Below, one piece after another: positions 24,605 to 35,829 of a stretch of 64,000 nucleotides of DNA (position 1 is the first letter of the stretch; each line of letters begins with the position of its first letter). This DNA is from Symbiodinium natans (lineage: Eukaryota; Sar; Dinophyceae; Suessiales; Symbiodiniaceae). The notes beneath the pieces were generated by a model. It saw only the letters and a list, made by a program, of their open reading frames with translations. It had not been told where the DNA came from and did not search any database. Location: the NCBI GenBank assembly GCA_905221605.1, contig CAJNDS010000113.1, forward strand, positions 1,100,582-1,164,581, given 5' to 3'. Both the position numbers and the translations under genes were made by a program.

Positions 24605-27209
24605 GAGAGCTGGTGAATGTTCTTGTAAGACCCTTGGTCAATGCTTTCGGGGCACCCGAGAACAAGTGAAAAAGCAGAGCAGTGCCAACACCGACTGCGT
24701 GCACAGTGAATATCCCGAGCATGCTCTCAATCGTAAGCTGACCGGCTGAGGCTTCACTGTCACCCGAGGTCGACTCAACGGGACAGTTCTCCACCGGCAT
24801 CAATGCCCTGCGAACGAGAGCTTCGAGCGTTCCATCTAACTCCATCCGTAGGAACCAGAAGCCCAGAACATCGCGCACCAATGAGGTGCAAGAATCCTGA
24901 ACGTCATTAAGGACCATCCACCCAGCATCCATGTTCTGAAAAGGGTCCCCTATAGTCTGCATGTAGCAGCTGGGATTCACACTTGCCGTCTGCCTCAGGA
25001 AATCGTACTCAAACTTTGCAAAGGTGGCGACGTCACACGTGCCGTCGCGCAAAAGTGCGGCACGCTCAGCGGGGCCAGATTGGACGGCCATTAAGTTGTC
25101 GTAGCGGGCATACCTGGCCTGGAACCAGTCCTCATCAGCAGAGCCCTTGGAAACGCAGATCTTCTTGTTCCTGCGGACAGCACCATCCAGAGAAGTGAAA
25201 GATGGCTGCGCCTTGGCCTGAACAACAAGAAAGGACGCCAGATTGGCGGTGTATGCTGCCAAAATCAATACCACACACCATGTCCACGACCTCAGGCCAT
25301 CTGTGTTGGATCGTACTGACCACGAATTGCCCCTGAACCCATTGCCCATAAACCCTTCCTGAGCGCCAAACAAGTGGAAACGGCATGTGTATGTGGTACA
25401 TGCCTTTTGCAGTTTATCTCTTTCGCTGCTTCTGTTTTTCTGCTATGCTTGCTTGTTGCTTGCATGGTACCAGGGGAACCTGACGAAAGCCTGTGTCCGT
25501 GCTTAACATTTTCGCAAGCAGAGTGCTGGAGGGAGAGTAGAGAGGGAAGAGACGAGGAGGAAAGAGATCAGAAGAGGGAGAGGGGAGGACGAGAGCGAGC
25601 GAGGAGGAGGAAGAAAGCCAAATACGGACGAGAAGGAAGCCAAGGAAAAGCATGAGCATACGCGTAGGGAAGAGAAGAACGAGGAGGAACAGCCATATCT
25701 TGGATTGTGCCTAACATGTTCTCACCATTGCAAGGCTTCGAACTTCGGCTTTTTGGCTGGAATATGCTTGTCGTGCAGGACTCAAGAAGCTTCAGGCACT
25801 CTCAGCTGGCGAAATGTTTGAAGCAAGAGCTGGGCGTAGGGCTTGCGTTTTCGGCGCGTTCTGCTAACGGCAACGGCCCCCGCTGGAAACGCGTGTGTCG
25901 CTGCAACACCATGGCAAGTGCGGCATCTTGCGGCCTTGCACACGAAGTCCACTGAGCCTAAAGACCCTAAACCCTAACCCAAACCCCAAACCCCAAACCC
26001 CAAACCCCAAACCCCAAACCCCAAACCCCAAACCCCAAACCCCAAACCCCAAACCCCAAACCCCAACCCCAAACCCCCAACCCCAAACCCCAAACCCCAA
26101 ACCCCAAACCCCAAACCCCAAACCCCAAACCCCAAACCCTAAACCCTAAACCCTAAACCCTAAACCCTAAACCTGAGCCTCTGAGCCACTGAGCCACTGA
26201 GCCACTGACATGACCAGGATCTTTCCTGCCCACGTCTTTGGAGAAAAGCCGGATGCTCCCGTGATGTGGCCCGAAGACTGGAAGATGGAATCCATGTACC
26301 TAGGTCACGGTTGGGATAGTATTAAAAAATTCATTTTTTTAAATTCCTTATTGGGTTTAATACCTATATATAGTGAACTTGGAACACCAGAACAAAAAAT
26401 CATATTTTATTTTTTCCTGTTTCTTATAGGAATTCTAGTACCCAAAAGTTAAAAAAAACTATTTCCAAGCACCCCCTAAGGTACTGTGTCCAGGTTGTGC
26501 GCTTGCACTTACACGAGCCCTGGGGTCCATCCGGGAAGTCCTCTGCATTGTGGGCCACCTCCAGGAAGCGATACATCAGCCCTGTGCCGATCCTTAGTTG
26601 TCCAGTAACCTGAGGGAACTAAAGGTTAACCTTTAGGGTTATAAGGGGATTCTATTACCCAAAAAAAGGTTAAAGGTTACCTACTGTGCTACTAGGGCTC
26701 ATAAGGCCCAGGAAGCTGAACCAGACGGGGCCACTGAATGGTGCGAGGAATGAGAAGATCTCTTCCACATCTATCCCCGTCTTGACTTCCTCCATGACGA
26801 CTGCCCAGTACATGGCATTCAAGAACCCGTAAGGGCTGTAGGCACCCTTGCTCATGCGCTCAGGTGTGATAAACCAATAGGCGTAGGTGACGACATCATA
26901 CCTAGTTCATTGTTGGGATCATATTGAAAATTTAAATGCTTGTTCCTTATTGGGCTTAAGTACCATTAGAAATGTAAAATGCTACCCCCTATGACAAAGA
27001 TACAGTCGGACCGCACCTTCAAGCTGCGTCAGCCAGTCGTCCGACGTCCAGTTGTGCATTTCAAGCGAGTAGGTAAAGCGGGCGCGATCAGCAAGCTCCT
27101 GCAGGACAATGTCAGTGAGTAGCCGTGAAGGAAAACGGGACCTTTGGGGGCATTTCAGGAGAATGATTGTTTCTTGCACCGTGCTGCTCCTGCTTTCAAT
27201 GTGACCGCT

Positions 27210-27243
<34 letters not shown>

Positions 27244-27446
27244 GTTCCTTTCTCACGTGGGCAGACCACCCGTCCTCAAGCAGTTCTACCTCCAAGCCCA
27301 CGTAAGTGCCTTTTGTTGCATCCCACGCCAGAAATCTGTCGTCCCACATGCCTGTCCCGATCTTGATGTGGACGCCCTCTAAAGCATACTCTTGGGGCAG
27401 AGTTGAATTCCTGACTCTATCGACTTGCTCGCACAGAAAGGCACGA
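24605..27446 (-). CDS. Ionotropic glutamate receptor-like channel (multi-exon)
   Basis: Family role: a ligand-gated cation channel in a membrane. Exons read on the minus strand: about 27446-27268 and 27141-26990 (first lobe of the ligand-binding domain, with GTYVGLEVELL and LLTDIVLQELADRARFTY); 26901-26701 (DVVTYAYWFITPER, the usual lobe-1 'ITPER' region, then SPYGF and the start of M1); 26592-26485 (rest of M1, then linker); 26299 to about 26207 (pore loop, SGHITGASGFSPKTWAGKIL); about 25365-24605 (M3 with SWTWCVVLILAAYTANLASF, second lobe ending with conserved-looking cysteines, then M4 FTVHAVGVGTALLFHLFSG). The YTANLASFL stretch is the family's M3 signature. Three internal introns are transposon-like elements (D1, C1, D3); two of them have clear or near-clear target duplications. 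The large intron 26206-25366 holds a CCCCAAA array. No amino-terminal LIVBP domain or start codon was located, so the 5' end is open. The family call is firm; exact splice sites are not. Confidence 0.82.
25965..26173. repeat. CCCCAAA array grading into CCCTAAA, in receptor intron
   Basis: About 22 CCCCAAA units followed by about five CCCTAAA units. Confidence 0.92.
26300..26480. mobile_element. Element D3 (181 bp), TSD GTAC, intron
   Basis: Starts CTAGGTCACGGTTGGGATAG and ends CACCCCCTAAG; GTAC at 26296-26299 and 26481-26484. On the coding strand GTAC supplies the donor; removal gives TTWTQYMDSIFQSSG in frame, between M1 and the pore loop. Confidence 0.85.
26593..26696. mobile_element. Element C1 (104 bp) inside the receptor's M1 helix
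   Basis: Ends CTTAGTTGTCCAGTAACC and GGTTACC...CTACTAGG; flanks GATC (26589-26592) and GCTC (26697-26700), one mismatch. Exact removal gives FSFLGLMIGTGLMYRFLE, an uninterrupted hydrophobic helix. Confidence 0.85.
26902..26990. mobile_element. Element D1, intron of the receptor gene
   Basis: Starts CTAGTTCATTGTTGGGATC and ends GCTACCCCCTATG; shares GTTGGGATC...TTCCTTATTGGG...TTAAGTACC with D2 and D3. Its duplication is not clear; a GT-AG intron inside it also keeps frame. Confidence 0.7.
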
Positions 27447-27881
27447 CTGCAATGGCAGAGTGGCCATTTGGCCAGGATCCACAGCAGTGCTCCGCGCCCA
27501 AAAAGGTGGCGTGGCAAAGGGCCACTCATTTGCCTAAAGCAAAGAGCAGCAGCCTGACCTTGAGCCTTACTGCAAACGCGCTCTGCTATTCTGTAGCATC
27601 CTCTGACTCTGAGGATCCTTGTGGCGTTCTTGGGGGTTTAGGGTTTAGGGTTTAGGGCAGAACCCTGACCACCCCACCCGTTCCCCACATCACTTGCAGC
27701 CGCATTTTCTCCAACGATCCGAGGTCGCAGGAGAAAGCTGTGGCCAGCGCAGGCTAGCCAGTGCGTAGCAAGTTGGGCAAGGCATCCTAATCGGAATCGG
27801 TTGCTGTACATCCCGTGTATGAGCTCAGCTCAGATCAGCGTACACCTCAGACGAGGAGTCCACGCGTTCACATGACTTTAA

Positions 27882-27981
27882 CTACCATTTGCTTAGGAAC
27901 CCCAAAAGACTAAAAGTAATAATCCCTATATTGCCCTTAACAAGGAGGAATCTTTTCTCCGGGTTCTTAAGCAATGAATAG
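27882..27981. mobile_element. Element F1 (100 bp), near-TSD TTAA/TTCA
   Basis: Ends CTACCATTTGCTTAGGAACCC and GGGTTCTTAAGCAATGAATAG; flanks differ at one base of four. Confidence 0.7.
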
Positions 27982-28140
27982 TTCAGCAAGTCTGCAGGCA
28001 CAGCAGCTCCTTGAACAAGAAAGACGACGGCATCATCAAAGCTAGCTCGCATCGCTTGGCAGCACCTTTGACTTTCCTCGCTCGCGATCTTCGCGCACAG
28101 GCAAAAACAGTTAAAGCTGCAGCTACAGAATGCCACAGGA
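27982..28140 (-). CDS. Coding exon before element F1
   Basis: Minus-strand frame CLCAKIASEESQRCC, then SFDDAVVFLVQGAAVPADLL. It runs into F1; excision gives a short tail and stop. It could be the last exon of the 28.5-29.25 kb gene or belong to the start of the receptor gene downstream. Not recognised. Confidence 0.4.
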
Positions 28141-28325
28141 TTGCCACGTTTATAACTCTTCTATGTCCTACCCTTACGATTACATGGTATGTTACCATTC
28201 GTACAATTACTATTCTTACTATTACCATGATTCCTATCATGATTATGATTTTGATTCTGATTGTGATTATTCTTATTCTTACTATGACTGTGATTATTCT
28301 TATTCTTACCATTCCTACGACCAGT
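28140..28325. repeat. Degenerate TTACTA/ATTCTT pyrimidine-rich repeat
   Basis: Hexamer-like ACTATTCTTACTATTACC pattern; AT-rich intron-like tract. Confidence 0.65.
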
Positions 28326-28539
28326 AGTGTACAAACCAAAGCGACACTGTTCAACTTACCGCGATGGTCCCGGCGGCGCAGTCACTTTGAAGAGCCTTTG
28401 CCTGCAAGCTTGAGGCTTGAGAGCTTTTGGGTTAAAGATGATTAGGGTCTAGGGTGTAGGGTTTTTAGGGAGGGTTTCGGTGTGAAGTGTGCCTCTTGCG
28501 TCATTTGGGGTGCTCAGGCTGTGGCCTCGGTCCATTACA

Positions 28540-29252
28540 TGAAGCTACATACGTCCGGGAAGGTCGAGGAAGCACAGTTTACGAAGTTACTGCTTTGTTT
28601 GCCTGTGGTGGTAGGTTTTCTCTGGAGATCTTGATATTGGGGCTTACGAAAATAGGGGGGCCCCCAATATAGATCTCCAAATAGTAGGAATAAGGACCCC
28701 AAGAATGTACCCTGAATTTCGGAAACCCCCATATTGGCCTCAGGCTGGGTGTGCACTTGGAGTTCTGGCCACGCCTTAGAATGCCATTGGCGCGCAGACA
28801 CATCTGTCGTCCATTGCTATGAGAACACTCGAACGCCTCTCAAAACCCTAAACCCTAACCCTAACCTAACCCCTGAACCCTGACTCCCACAACAATAGAC
28901 TCCAAGGAGCTGAAAATCCCGAGGATGGTGAAGAGCCAGCCCATACAAAGAAGGCCTGCCAAGCAAACCTGGCGGGAGCAGCGCGAGACGCTCTTGCACA
29001 TCTACCATTTGCCTATAAGAACCCCAAAAGAATATAAACACAAACAATCATCATCCCTAGAGTACCCTTAATAAGGAAGAACAAGTTCTATTTTTTGGGG
29101 ATTCTGGGGCAGTTAGTAGACATGGGTCAAAGCCTAGGGGTACCCCCTTACACGGTACCCCTATAGTTCGGAAACCCCCACATCAGAGCGCATCGTTTTC
29201 TGGTGCTGCCAATGGGCCTTCTCATACCAGGGCAGCCCCCGGGACTGCCTTA
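28540..29252 (-). CDS. Unknown membrane protein; one intron holds two back-to-back elements
   Basis: Exon 29252-29184 (GMRRPIGSTRKRCAL) joins exon 29001 to about 28880 (CKSVSRCSRQ, then the helix VCLAGLLCMGWLFTILGIF) once the tandem pair F2 and K4 is removed with its ACAT duplications; the frame is then continuous. A later exon at about 28785-28560 (HSKAWPELQVHTQPEAN) is interrupted by element K2. Telomere-like repeat (28841-28880) fills the intron between. The function is unknown. The stop was not fixed. Confidence 0.5.
28634..28728. mobile_element. Element K2, flanked by ATAT
   Basis: TGGGGCTTACGAAAATAG to TTTCGGAAACCCCC; ATAT on both sides. Confidence 0.62.
29002..29119. mobile_element. 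Element F2 (118 bp), TSD ACAT
   Basis: Starts CTACCATTTGCC and ends CAGTTAGTAG; ACAT at 28998-29001 and 29120-29123. The right ACAT is shared with adjacent K4. Confidence 0.82.
29124..29179. mobile_element. Element K4, TSD ACAT, adjacent to F2
   Basis: GGGTCAAAGCC... to GGAAACCCCC; ACAT at 29120-29123 and directly after its right end. Confidence 0.68.
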
Positions 29253-29386
29253 GAAGGAGCTGGTTTAGCAGGGCTTAGGGATGTATGGTACATAATATAC
29301 AGCAGACAATATGATACATATATACATATGTACACAGCATATGTTTATATATATATATGTAGATATATATATATACACAGCATATG

Positions 29387-29420
<34 letters not shown>

Positions 29421-29821
29421 CATATATGTATATTTGTTTTTACTTTTAGGGTTTAGGGGAGTCGTTCTTCTAACCCTCAGCTCCACGCCTCGAAAGCTGC
29501 CAGTAGCAAGCGACCGGCATCGTGAAGGCCTGACTGCTCCAAGGCTCTGCAGAGCTTTTAGGGTTTAGGGTTTAGGGTTTAGGGTTTAGGGTTTAGGGTT
29601 TAGGGTTTAGGGTTTAGGGGGCGCAAGAAATGGGGAAGATCAGGCCGCCGCAATGTTGGAGCACATGGTGCATCCGAGAATGTTTAGCAGCAAGACTGCT
29701 TGCTTGGCAAAGAGCACCGCGATTCCTCACAAGACGTTGACATGACTTTGACCGTGGTGGCTCGAGGCAGCTCGTCGCCCTACCTCTTGTAAGGTTAGGG
29801 TTTTGGATTTAGGGTTTCGAC

Positions 29822-30650
29822 TCAACTGGCACGCACGCAGGCCAAAACTCCAGGTTCAGGGTAGAACTGAGAGTTTGGGAGCTTTGCAGTGACAGTGGGA
29901 GAGTGACACAGCGCCGAAGAAGGAGGTGCAGTGTAATCGTGTCCCGATACTCCTTGGTTGGTTGATGCGCCAATCATGATTTCAATCCAGCGTCTCGACA
30001 GGACGGGGTAGCCAGGGGGGACGGGGGGGGGGGTGTTCTTAGCTGCATGCTGCATACTTGCTCCAGCTGGCCAACCAAGGTGGACTCCCAGTCCTGCAGA
30101 GGTTGCCAGCACCCCGGAAGTAAGCACTCCTGCCAGGGAGCGGACCACCAATTTAACTAGGGGAGATGATTAGGGGGGACCCTTGGGGATATAGACCCTC
30201 TGAATAAGGTCCCTGTTTAAGAGAGCCAGAAGAGGGTTAAGAAGGTTTCCCTGTTAAGGGTCTCCCTTCTCCTACCTAGGACAATTGTGGGATCTGAGGC
30301 TGGTCACACATGAGAGCCACGCCTTGCAAGCCGGCAGGACAACCGAGAAGTGCTTGCACGGTGGAGCACAGCGTCGGAAGGACAAAGGCCTCACACCAGC
30401 TGCTGAGCTTTCCGTTCTTACACGCCAACAAGTATCGACCTTGGGATATTCCCCCTTATACTAACAGTCCTTTATAGGGACTATAATAGGGGGTACTATA
30501 AATCTTGTCAAGGACTGTTAGTAGAAGGGGCAGCATCCCAACATCAACCCGTGCCCGTGCGCTACGGTCGTCTCTCAGTTCTCTCATGGTCTCTCTGCTC
30601 GTAGCACGTGCAGGATCCTGCAAACATTTCCGTTCTGCTTTTGCCTTCAA
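29822..30650 (-). CDS. Unknown protein, exons separated by elements A2 and H1
   Basis: Exon 30650-30550 (RATSRETMRELRDDRSARAR) joins exon 30440-30281 (DTCWRVRTESSAAG, then CKHFSVVLPACKAWLSC) in frame when A2 is removed with one copy of its imperfect 8-bp duplication. H1 follows, then an open frame at 30151-29830 (VVRSLAGVLTSGVLATSAG, then RRWIEIMIGASTNQGVSG). The H1 junction frame is unresolved. The first exon is Arg/Ala-rich, the later one hydrophobic. No family is recognised. Confidence 0.45.
30157..30280. mobile_element. Element H1
   Basis: Starts CTAGGGGAGA and ends CTCCTACCTAGG; lacks the telomere-like insert seen in H2. Flanking ACAATTGT / AAATTGGT only partly match. Confidence 0.7.
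30441..30541. mobile_element. Element A2 (101 bp), imperfect 8-bp TSD
   Basis: Same ends as A1; flanks TATCGACC and CATCAACC (6 of 8). Confidence 0.78.
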
Positions 30651-31680
30651 ATCTCGCGCATAAGAAGCACGAAAACGACCCCCCTTAGCATCCCCTGCAT
30701 GCCTGCATCAGAAGAAGCCGCACAGCCATGCCAGCCTGACAACAAAGTGGAATGCTAAGCTCCAGCTGCAACGTCTACAGAGTATGCGGCCAGTGCTTGG
30801 GCAGACATGCTCCACTACAGCAATCCTGGCACTTCTGGCCTGCCTCTTATCAGAAAACCAGAAAGGGTACCTGCTGCTACTTGGGCCCCCTGCGGCAGAC
30901 GCAACCGCCATCCAGTGCATGTTTGGCAGAGGCCTGCGCGCTTTAGAAGGAAGGTCTCGTCAGTTTCTCTTGTGCCGGACATACTCAGCCGGACATAGTC
31001 TGTCTTGCTCTAGTGAGTACTTGACCCTGACGCATTGGCAGGCTCTGGCAAGCAATTCTGTCAAGCACAGCCATCTTCGATCTAACGCCATCCTAGCAGC
31101 TCCTCTTTTGGGGCTTAAGAGGCTCGAGGCCGAGCTGCTTGAAGTCACGCGTCCACCCCACATTTTGAATCGCGCAGGGCTGGACAGCATCTCCGAAAAG
31201 GACGTAGCCTGTTGGCTTTAACGCGGCTTTTCTTCCCTCGAAGTCAACAGACAGGAATGAGGAATGGGGGGGCATAATTGAGTGCTGCCGCATTGTGAGC
31301 AGTGTCGGGAGGGGTGAAGTATGCACAAAGACAAGCTGGGCCAAGGGCCAATTAAAGACTATTGGAATTGGGGAACCATCGAGTGGGAAGGAATGCGAAG
31401 CATTTCGAAGAATGGATAGCTTCCGCTAACCCTCATAATGTTTCATGTAGTTTTCTGCGGCAGGATCCATCGTTTCTGACGAGGGGAGTGGTAGCTGCCG
31501 AAGCAGGGGTTGGCTTTTGAATCACGGAGCGTTCTGCAACGCACTGTGGCGCTGCTACACGTGCTGACCTACCCAGCACGGGCGATTATACGCTCTAACC
31601 CCTAAAAAGGCCTTTTATAGGGTTGGTTATGGGGAGTATAAGGCCTAGTAGCCCACCTTGGTACCACAATTGAGGTCAGG

Positions 31681-32010
31681 TGGCCGGCCACGCCAACAAC
31701 GACGTACAGCAGGGCCGCCATGCCGTAGGCCCGCTTCAAGCAGCCGGAGAATTTCCTTGGCAAAGTCACGGTTTAGGGATTAGGGTTTAGGGTGTAGGGT
31801 TTAGGGTTTAGGGTTTAGGGTGTTGGCGACTCGGATTTCAGAAAGAGCCAGAGAAAGGCTCCACACGTTGCGGTGGCAGAGTTGGGCCAAGTTAACGCCA
31901 ACACAAGACGGCAAGTGAAACGAACGAGCCACTTTGGCAAAAGCTGCGGCGTATGCCTTCACATCATCATTTCTCTGTGCTCATACGCTAGCGGAAGTTG
32001 CCCTCAGAAT
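31681..32010 (-). CDS. Transporter-like membrane exon(s)
   Basis: The minus-strand exon at about 31765-31681 reads KRAYGMAALLYVVVGVAGHL, which resembles the 'alxYxxvGxxGYxxFG' helix of the amino acid/auxin permease (AAAP) family, though the tyrosine and final FG are not kept. An upstream open frame (about 32010-31830, AYAAAFAKVARSFHLPSC) is separated from it by a telomere-like tract. The 3' side meets an I-type hairpin (31566-31668). One helix is thin evidence, so the family call is tentative; coding status is more secure. Confidence 0.38.
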
Positions 32011-32442
32011 TTGTTGTAAAGTGGTGGGGCAGTCTCTAAAGTAACCCTACTCTAGTAGCTGAGCGCGTTGAGAAACTCAAACGACTTCCTGCACACGACT
32101 TGCACACCGATGCCAAGCAAAGCAAATGAAAGGGTGCCTTAGGGGCGAGCAGCCCCGGAATCGATCGGAATATTGAAGGGATGCAAGAGTCTAGGAAAGT
32201 GTTTGCCTTTGCAAGTGCACCTACGCCAATTCTCACTAAACCCTAAACCCTAAACCCGAAACCCTAAACCCTAAACCCTAAACCCGAAACATGCAAGTCA
32301 GCCATCACCGGTCTAAGTCAGCCATCACCGGTCTAAGTACGAACCGACGGACGCAAGAGAGAGCCACTTAACACTTCTCAGCAGAAGCTCTGTGGATGCT
32401 TCAAGCGCCGCTGAAGGTCTGGAAAAAAAGCATGCCTCAGCT

Positions 32443-32448
32443 CAGGGT

Positions 32449-32501
<53 letters not shown>

Positions 32502-32572
32502 GGTTTAGGGTTTAGGGTTTAGGGTTTAGGGTTTAGGGTTGAGGGTTTAGGGTTTAGGGCTTAGGGTTTAGG
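32443..32572. repeat. TTGAGGG variant array grading into TTTAGGG
   Basis: About eight TTGAGGG units then TTTAGGG units. Just upstream, AAGTCAGCCATCACCGGTCT occurs twice in a row (32295-32338). Confidence 0.9.
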
Positions 32573-33364
32573 GCTTGCATGTGAGGCGGCCCTTTAGAAT
32601 TGCGTGGGAGGAAACACTTGGCCCAAAAGCCCTAAACCCTATTTCTAAACCCCTAAACCCTAAACCCTAAACCCTAAGCCAAGAGTCGCTGCCGGGCTGA
32701 AGACCAGAAGCCCTGCTACCGAGAAGAGGCCTCGTCCGTCGAAGAGTTGAAGTTGAGAGGGCGCCGGCTTCCTCGGGTTTAGGGTTTAGGGGTTTAGGGT
32801 TTAGGGGTTTAGGGGTTAGGGTTTAGGGCTTCCTCGGCTTCTCATGTTCCAAGGTGTGATACCCCGCGTTAATTCTTCTCATCATGATTTTCTTTGATAT
32901 TTCATATACCTCCCCCCCCCCCACTTAAGGAAGTATAACCCTTATCATAGGACCCCCCCCCCTCCCCAAGCGGTTATTATTCTGTACCCCCCCCCCCCCC
33001 CCCCGAAGAAGTATAACCCTTGTCCTAGGAACGCCCCAGGGGTTCCCCTAATTTTTCGCAACCCTAAACCCTAAAACCCTAAACCCTAAACCCTAAGCCT
33101 TTCTTTTGGAGACCGCAGGGCCAACAACAAAGACTGGTCCATGTGCAAAGTCAGGGTCTCAGGTAGCAGGAGCCCAGAGACGAAAAGCATCACCTCAAGG
33201 TCAGTGGTTTAGGGTTTAGGGTTTAGGGTTTAGGGTTTAGGGTTTTGCAAATAGAGAAAGCTCCGGAGATAGGGTTTCTGCTCTGATTCGGTCGCGCAAG
33301 ACACTGACACTAGTGATCAGGATGTGCTGACCACCATAAGGATGCAAGATATCCAAGAGTAGTT

Positions 33365-33500
33365 AGCTTAGGGCTTAGGGCTTAGGGCTTAGGGCTTAGG
33401 GCTTAGGGCTTAGGGCTTAGGGCTTAGGGCTTAGGGCTTAGGGCATAGGGTTTAGGGCTTAGGGCTTAGGGTTTAGGGTTTAGGGTTTAGGGCTTAGGGA
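33365..33500. repeat. GGGCTTA variant array
   Basis: About 13 GGGCTTA units with TTTAGGG at the far end. Confidence 0.9.
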
Positions 33501-35143
33501 ACACCCCACAAGATGCCAAGCAGCTAAGCACATCAGGTTAACCTCAGGTGAATCCGCGCAAGAAAGGCATCTTGAGTTGGTCTTCTTGGCGGCGCAAGGT
33601 CTCACAAAAATACATGGGGGGGTCTCCGAAAATAGGGGTACCCTGTTTTGGGAGTTCCTATAATCAGGATTTGAGTATTTGGGGGTATATCAGGGGCACC
33701 TCCAAGGTTGGGGAAGGGCCCAAATCTGCATCCCAGAAGCACAGTTGGAGACGATGTTTGCAACTGTCAAATTTCGCAGTGGGCGGCAGGATAAGGCGTA
33801 GGCAAGCACCACGGAAAGTATGATGCCCGTCCTCCAGGCGATGCACTCTCCAAGTTCGGAGCACATACATACATAGCACAGTATGTGTCTCTCATTATGT
33901 GCATGTACACATGTACAGATAGATATGTACTTCTGCATAATAGCGCACTGCTGACGGGACTCAGATTGCTCTTGTCGTCGCCAATCAACTGACCTCAGCT
34001 CGCCCTTTGAGGGGGAAGCGCGCAAAACCCTAAACCCTACTTATAAGTGGGGTTACAAGTACCTTAAATCTGAAGGTTTCTACCTCTACTCCTACACCCT
34101 ACTTTTCAGCAAACTGAAACCAAGGCACTGATGTTCATGGAAGCCTCAGGATGTGTGCAGATATTGGCAACCAGAAGGCCAAGGATGCAGAGAGCGCACA
34201 TTTTCACAGCTTTCTCAGAAAGGGCCGAATGGGTCAAGGCACGCCAACGATGTAGCTCAACAGGTAGCCCCAAGTCTCGAGGCATATGAATATATTGGTG
34301 GCCTCACAGCCAGCATCAGTGGCAAGGCTGTAGCAGAAACTACCCTAAACCCTAAACCCAGCAGAAAGAGAGTTGCTGACCAAGGAGTCTGCGCAGCCTA
34401 TGCAATCGATCGACTGAGATCGGCGCAACCCTCGCCCGTGGTCCGAATGAAGCTTCAACCAAGGCTCCTTGTGAAGGGACGATGGCTGCAGATTGAACCG
34501 ATGCAACATTTAAAAAAAATGCGCAGAAGCTTTGCGAAAGAACCACAGCAAGCCGAGACACCCCAGCTGTAATACCTGGGCAGTGAAGGGCTAAGAAACC
34601 AGGCAAATCTAGGAGTCTGCTGATGTCACTGAAATATGCAAACACCTCCTCAAGCCGCCATTGAGAGCTCCTGATTCCCTCACTTGGCTCGGGTTTAGGG
34701 TTTAGGGCTTAGGGCTTAGGGTTTAGGGTTTAGGGTTGAGGGTTTAGGAGACCTCCTGATTCGCTGACTTCGTGGATGATGCGCGACGGCTGTCTAGACT
34801 AAACAGTGGGTGGCAGTTTCTGTGTGATCGATTATGGTAGCGGCTATCCATGTGGCTACCTATAGTCATCATGCCAGCACTGCATCTTCGAGCAGCCGAT
34901 CTGCCTTAGGTTCAAACTGTGCTTGAGTTTTCCTGGTGATTCGTTCACGAGCAGTTGCATGCAGCTGCATTTGGTTTCCTACCTTTGTCTTTCGTTTCGT
35001 ATCACATCAACCAGACCATGTAGGTACCTCACTCGGGCACGGCATTCCCACAGGTGCCAGTTCATGGCGGTGTTCACATTGCTCCTGAAACCCTTCAAGC
35101 ATTTCAACGGGACGGCGATGACAAAAAAACAGCATAGTATGGT

Positions 35144-35550
35144 TCAATTAGTCCATTGTGTTGGACGATCATTATCACTTACTCGATGGAGGGCGTGCGA
35201 CCAGGCCGCATTACGCCATGAATTCACACAACTATTTCCAACTAGTTGCGAAAGTTCGGGCATGTTCGGGCAGCCCTTGCACATGTCCGTGTCCTGCATG
35301 CAAGAACCAGGCGTGCCACCTTCCTTTGCGCCAAACATACCTTGAAACGTTTTATAACATTTGCCGGCCAGGTGCTTGCTGGCCTCTGCATCTGCTGCTC
35401 GGGTATCGAATGGAGAAGAGCCGCTCATTCCTTCGTCGCCCAGGGGCCGGAGGCCTCCTGCCAATGGGCTGCGCTGCTGCAAGACCTCGCACAAGTGCAA
35501 AGGCCGAAACACAGGCTGAAGCATGGAATCGAATGAAACAAGCAGGCACT
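35144..35550 (-). CDS. Possible coding exon, cysteine-rich
   Basis: Minus-strand frame with EASKHLAGKCYKTFQGMFG, CMQDTDMCKGCPNMPEL and NSCVNSWRNAAWSHAL. Several other frames are open across this GC-rich stretch, including a longer one on the plus strand, so the choice rests on composition and strand bias. Product unknown. Confidence 0.28.
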
Positions 35551-35829
35551 CATGAAAAGCAAGCGCAGACGCACAAGGCGACGGGAAGCCACGCTTGTTG
35601 CCTCTACTACAGTACAGGAATGTACAGTACCTCGTAGTCTCATTGATTCCGCGACTGCAAGCGCACATGACGCGATCCATCCTCGAAGGACCAAACGAGA
35701 AGATGGGCCGTGAATGCGGAGCAACCCACCTGTGCACGTGGCTATTGACTGTCAGCAGTCGAGCAGAAGCGGTAACGTCTCAAAGAAAAAGTGAGCCAGG
35801 TCGCCACGAAAACGATCAAGGGAGCTGCT

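Larger units (their letters stand above)
32040..35140. other. Repeat-rich spacer; no firmly supported gene
   Basis: Contains telomere-variant arrays, poly-C runs at 32912-33003, element K1 and an open but unrecognised frame at 34153-34572. Confidence 0.5.

Noticed and set aside
34153-34572. A 139-codon plus-strand frame
   Set aside because: It runs through a CCCTAAACCCTAAA tract and lies against the strand of all supported genes; no recognisable segment.
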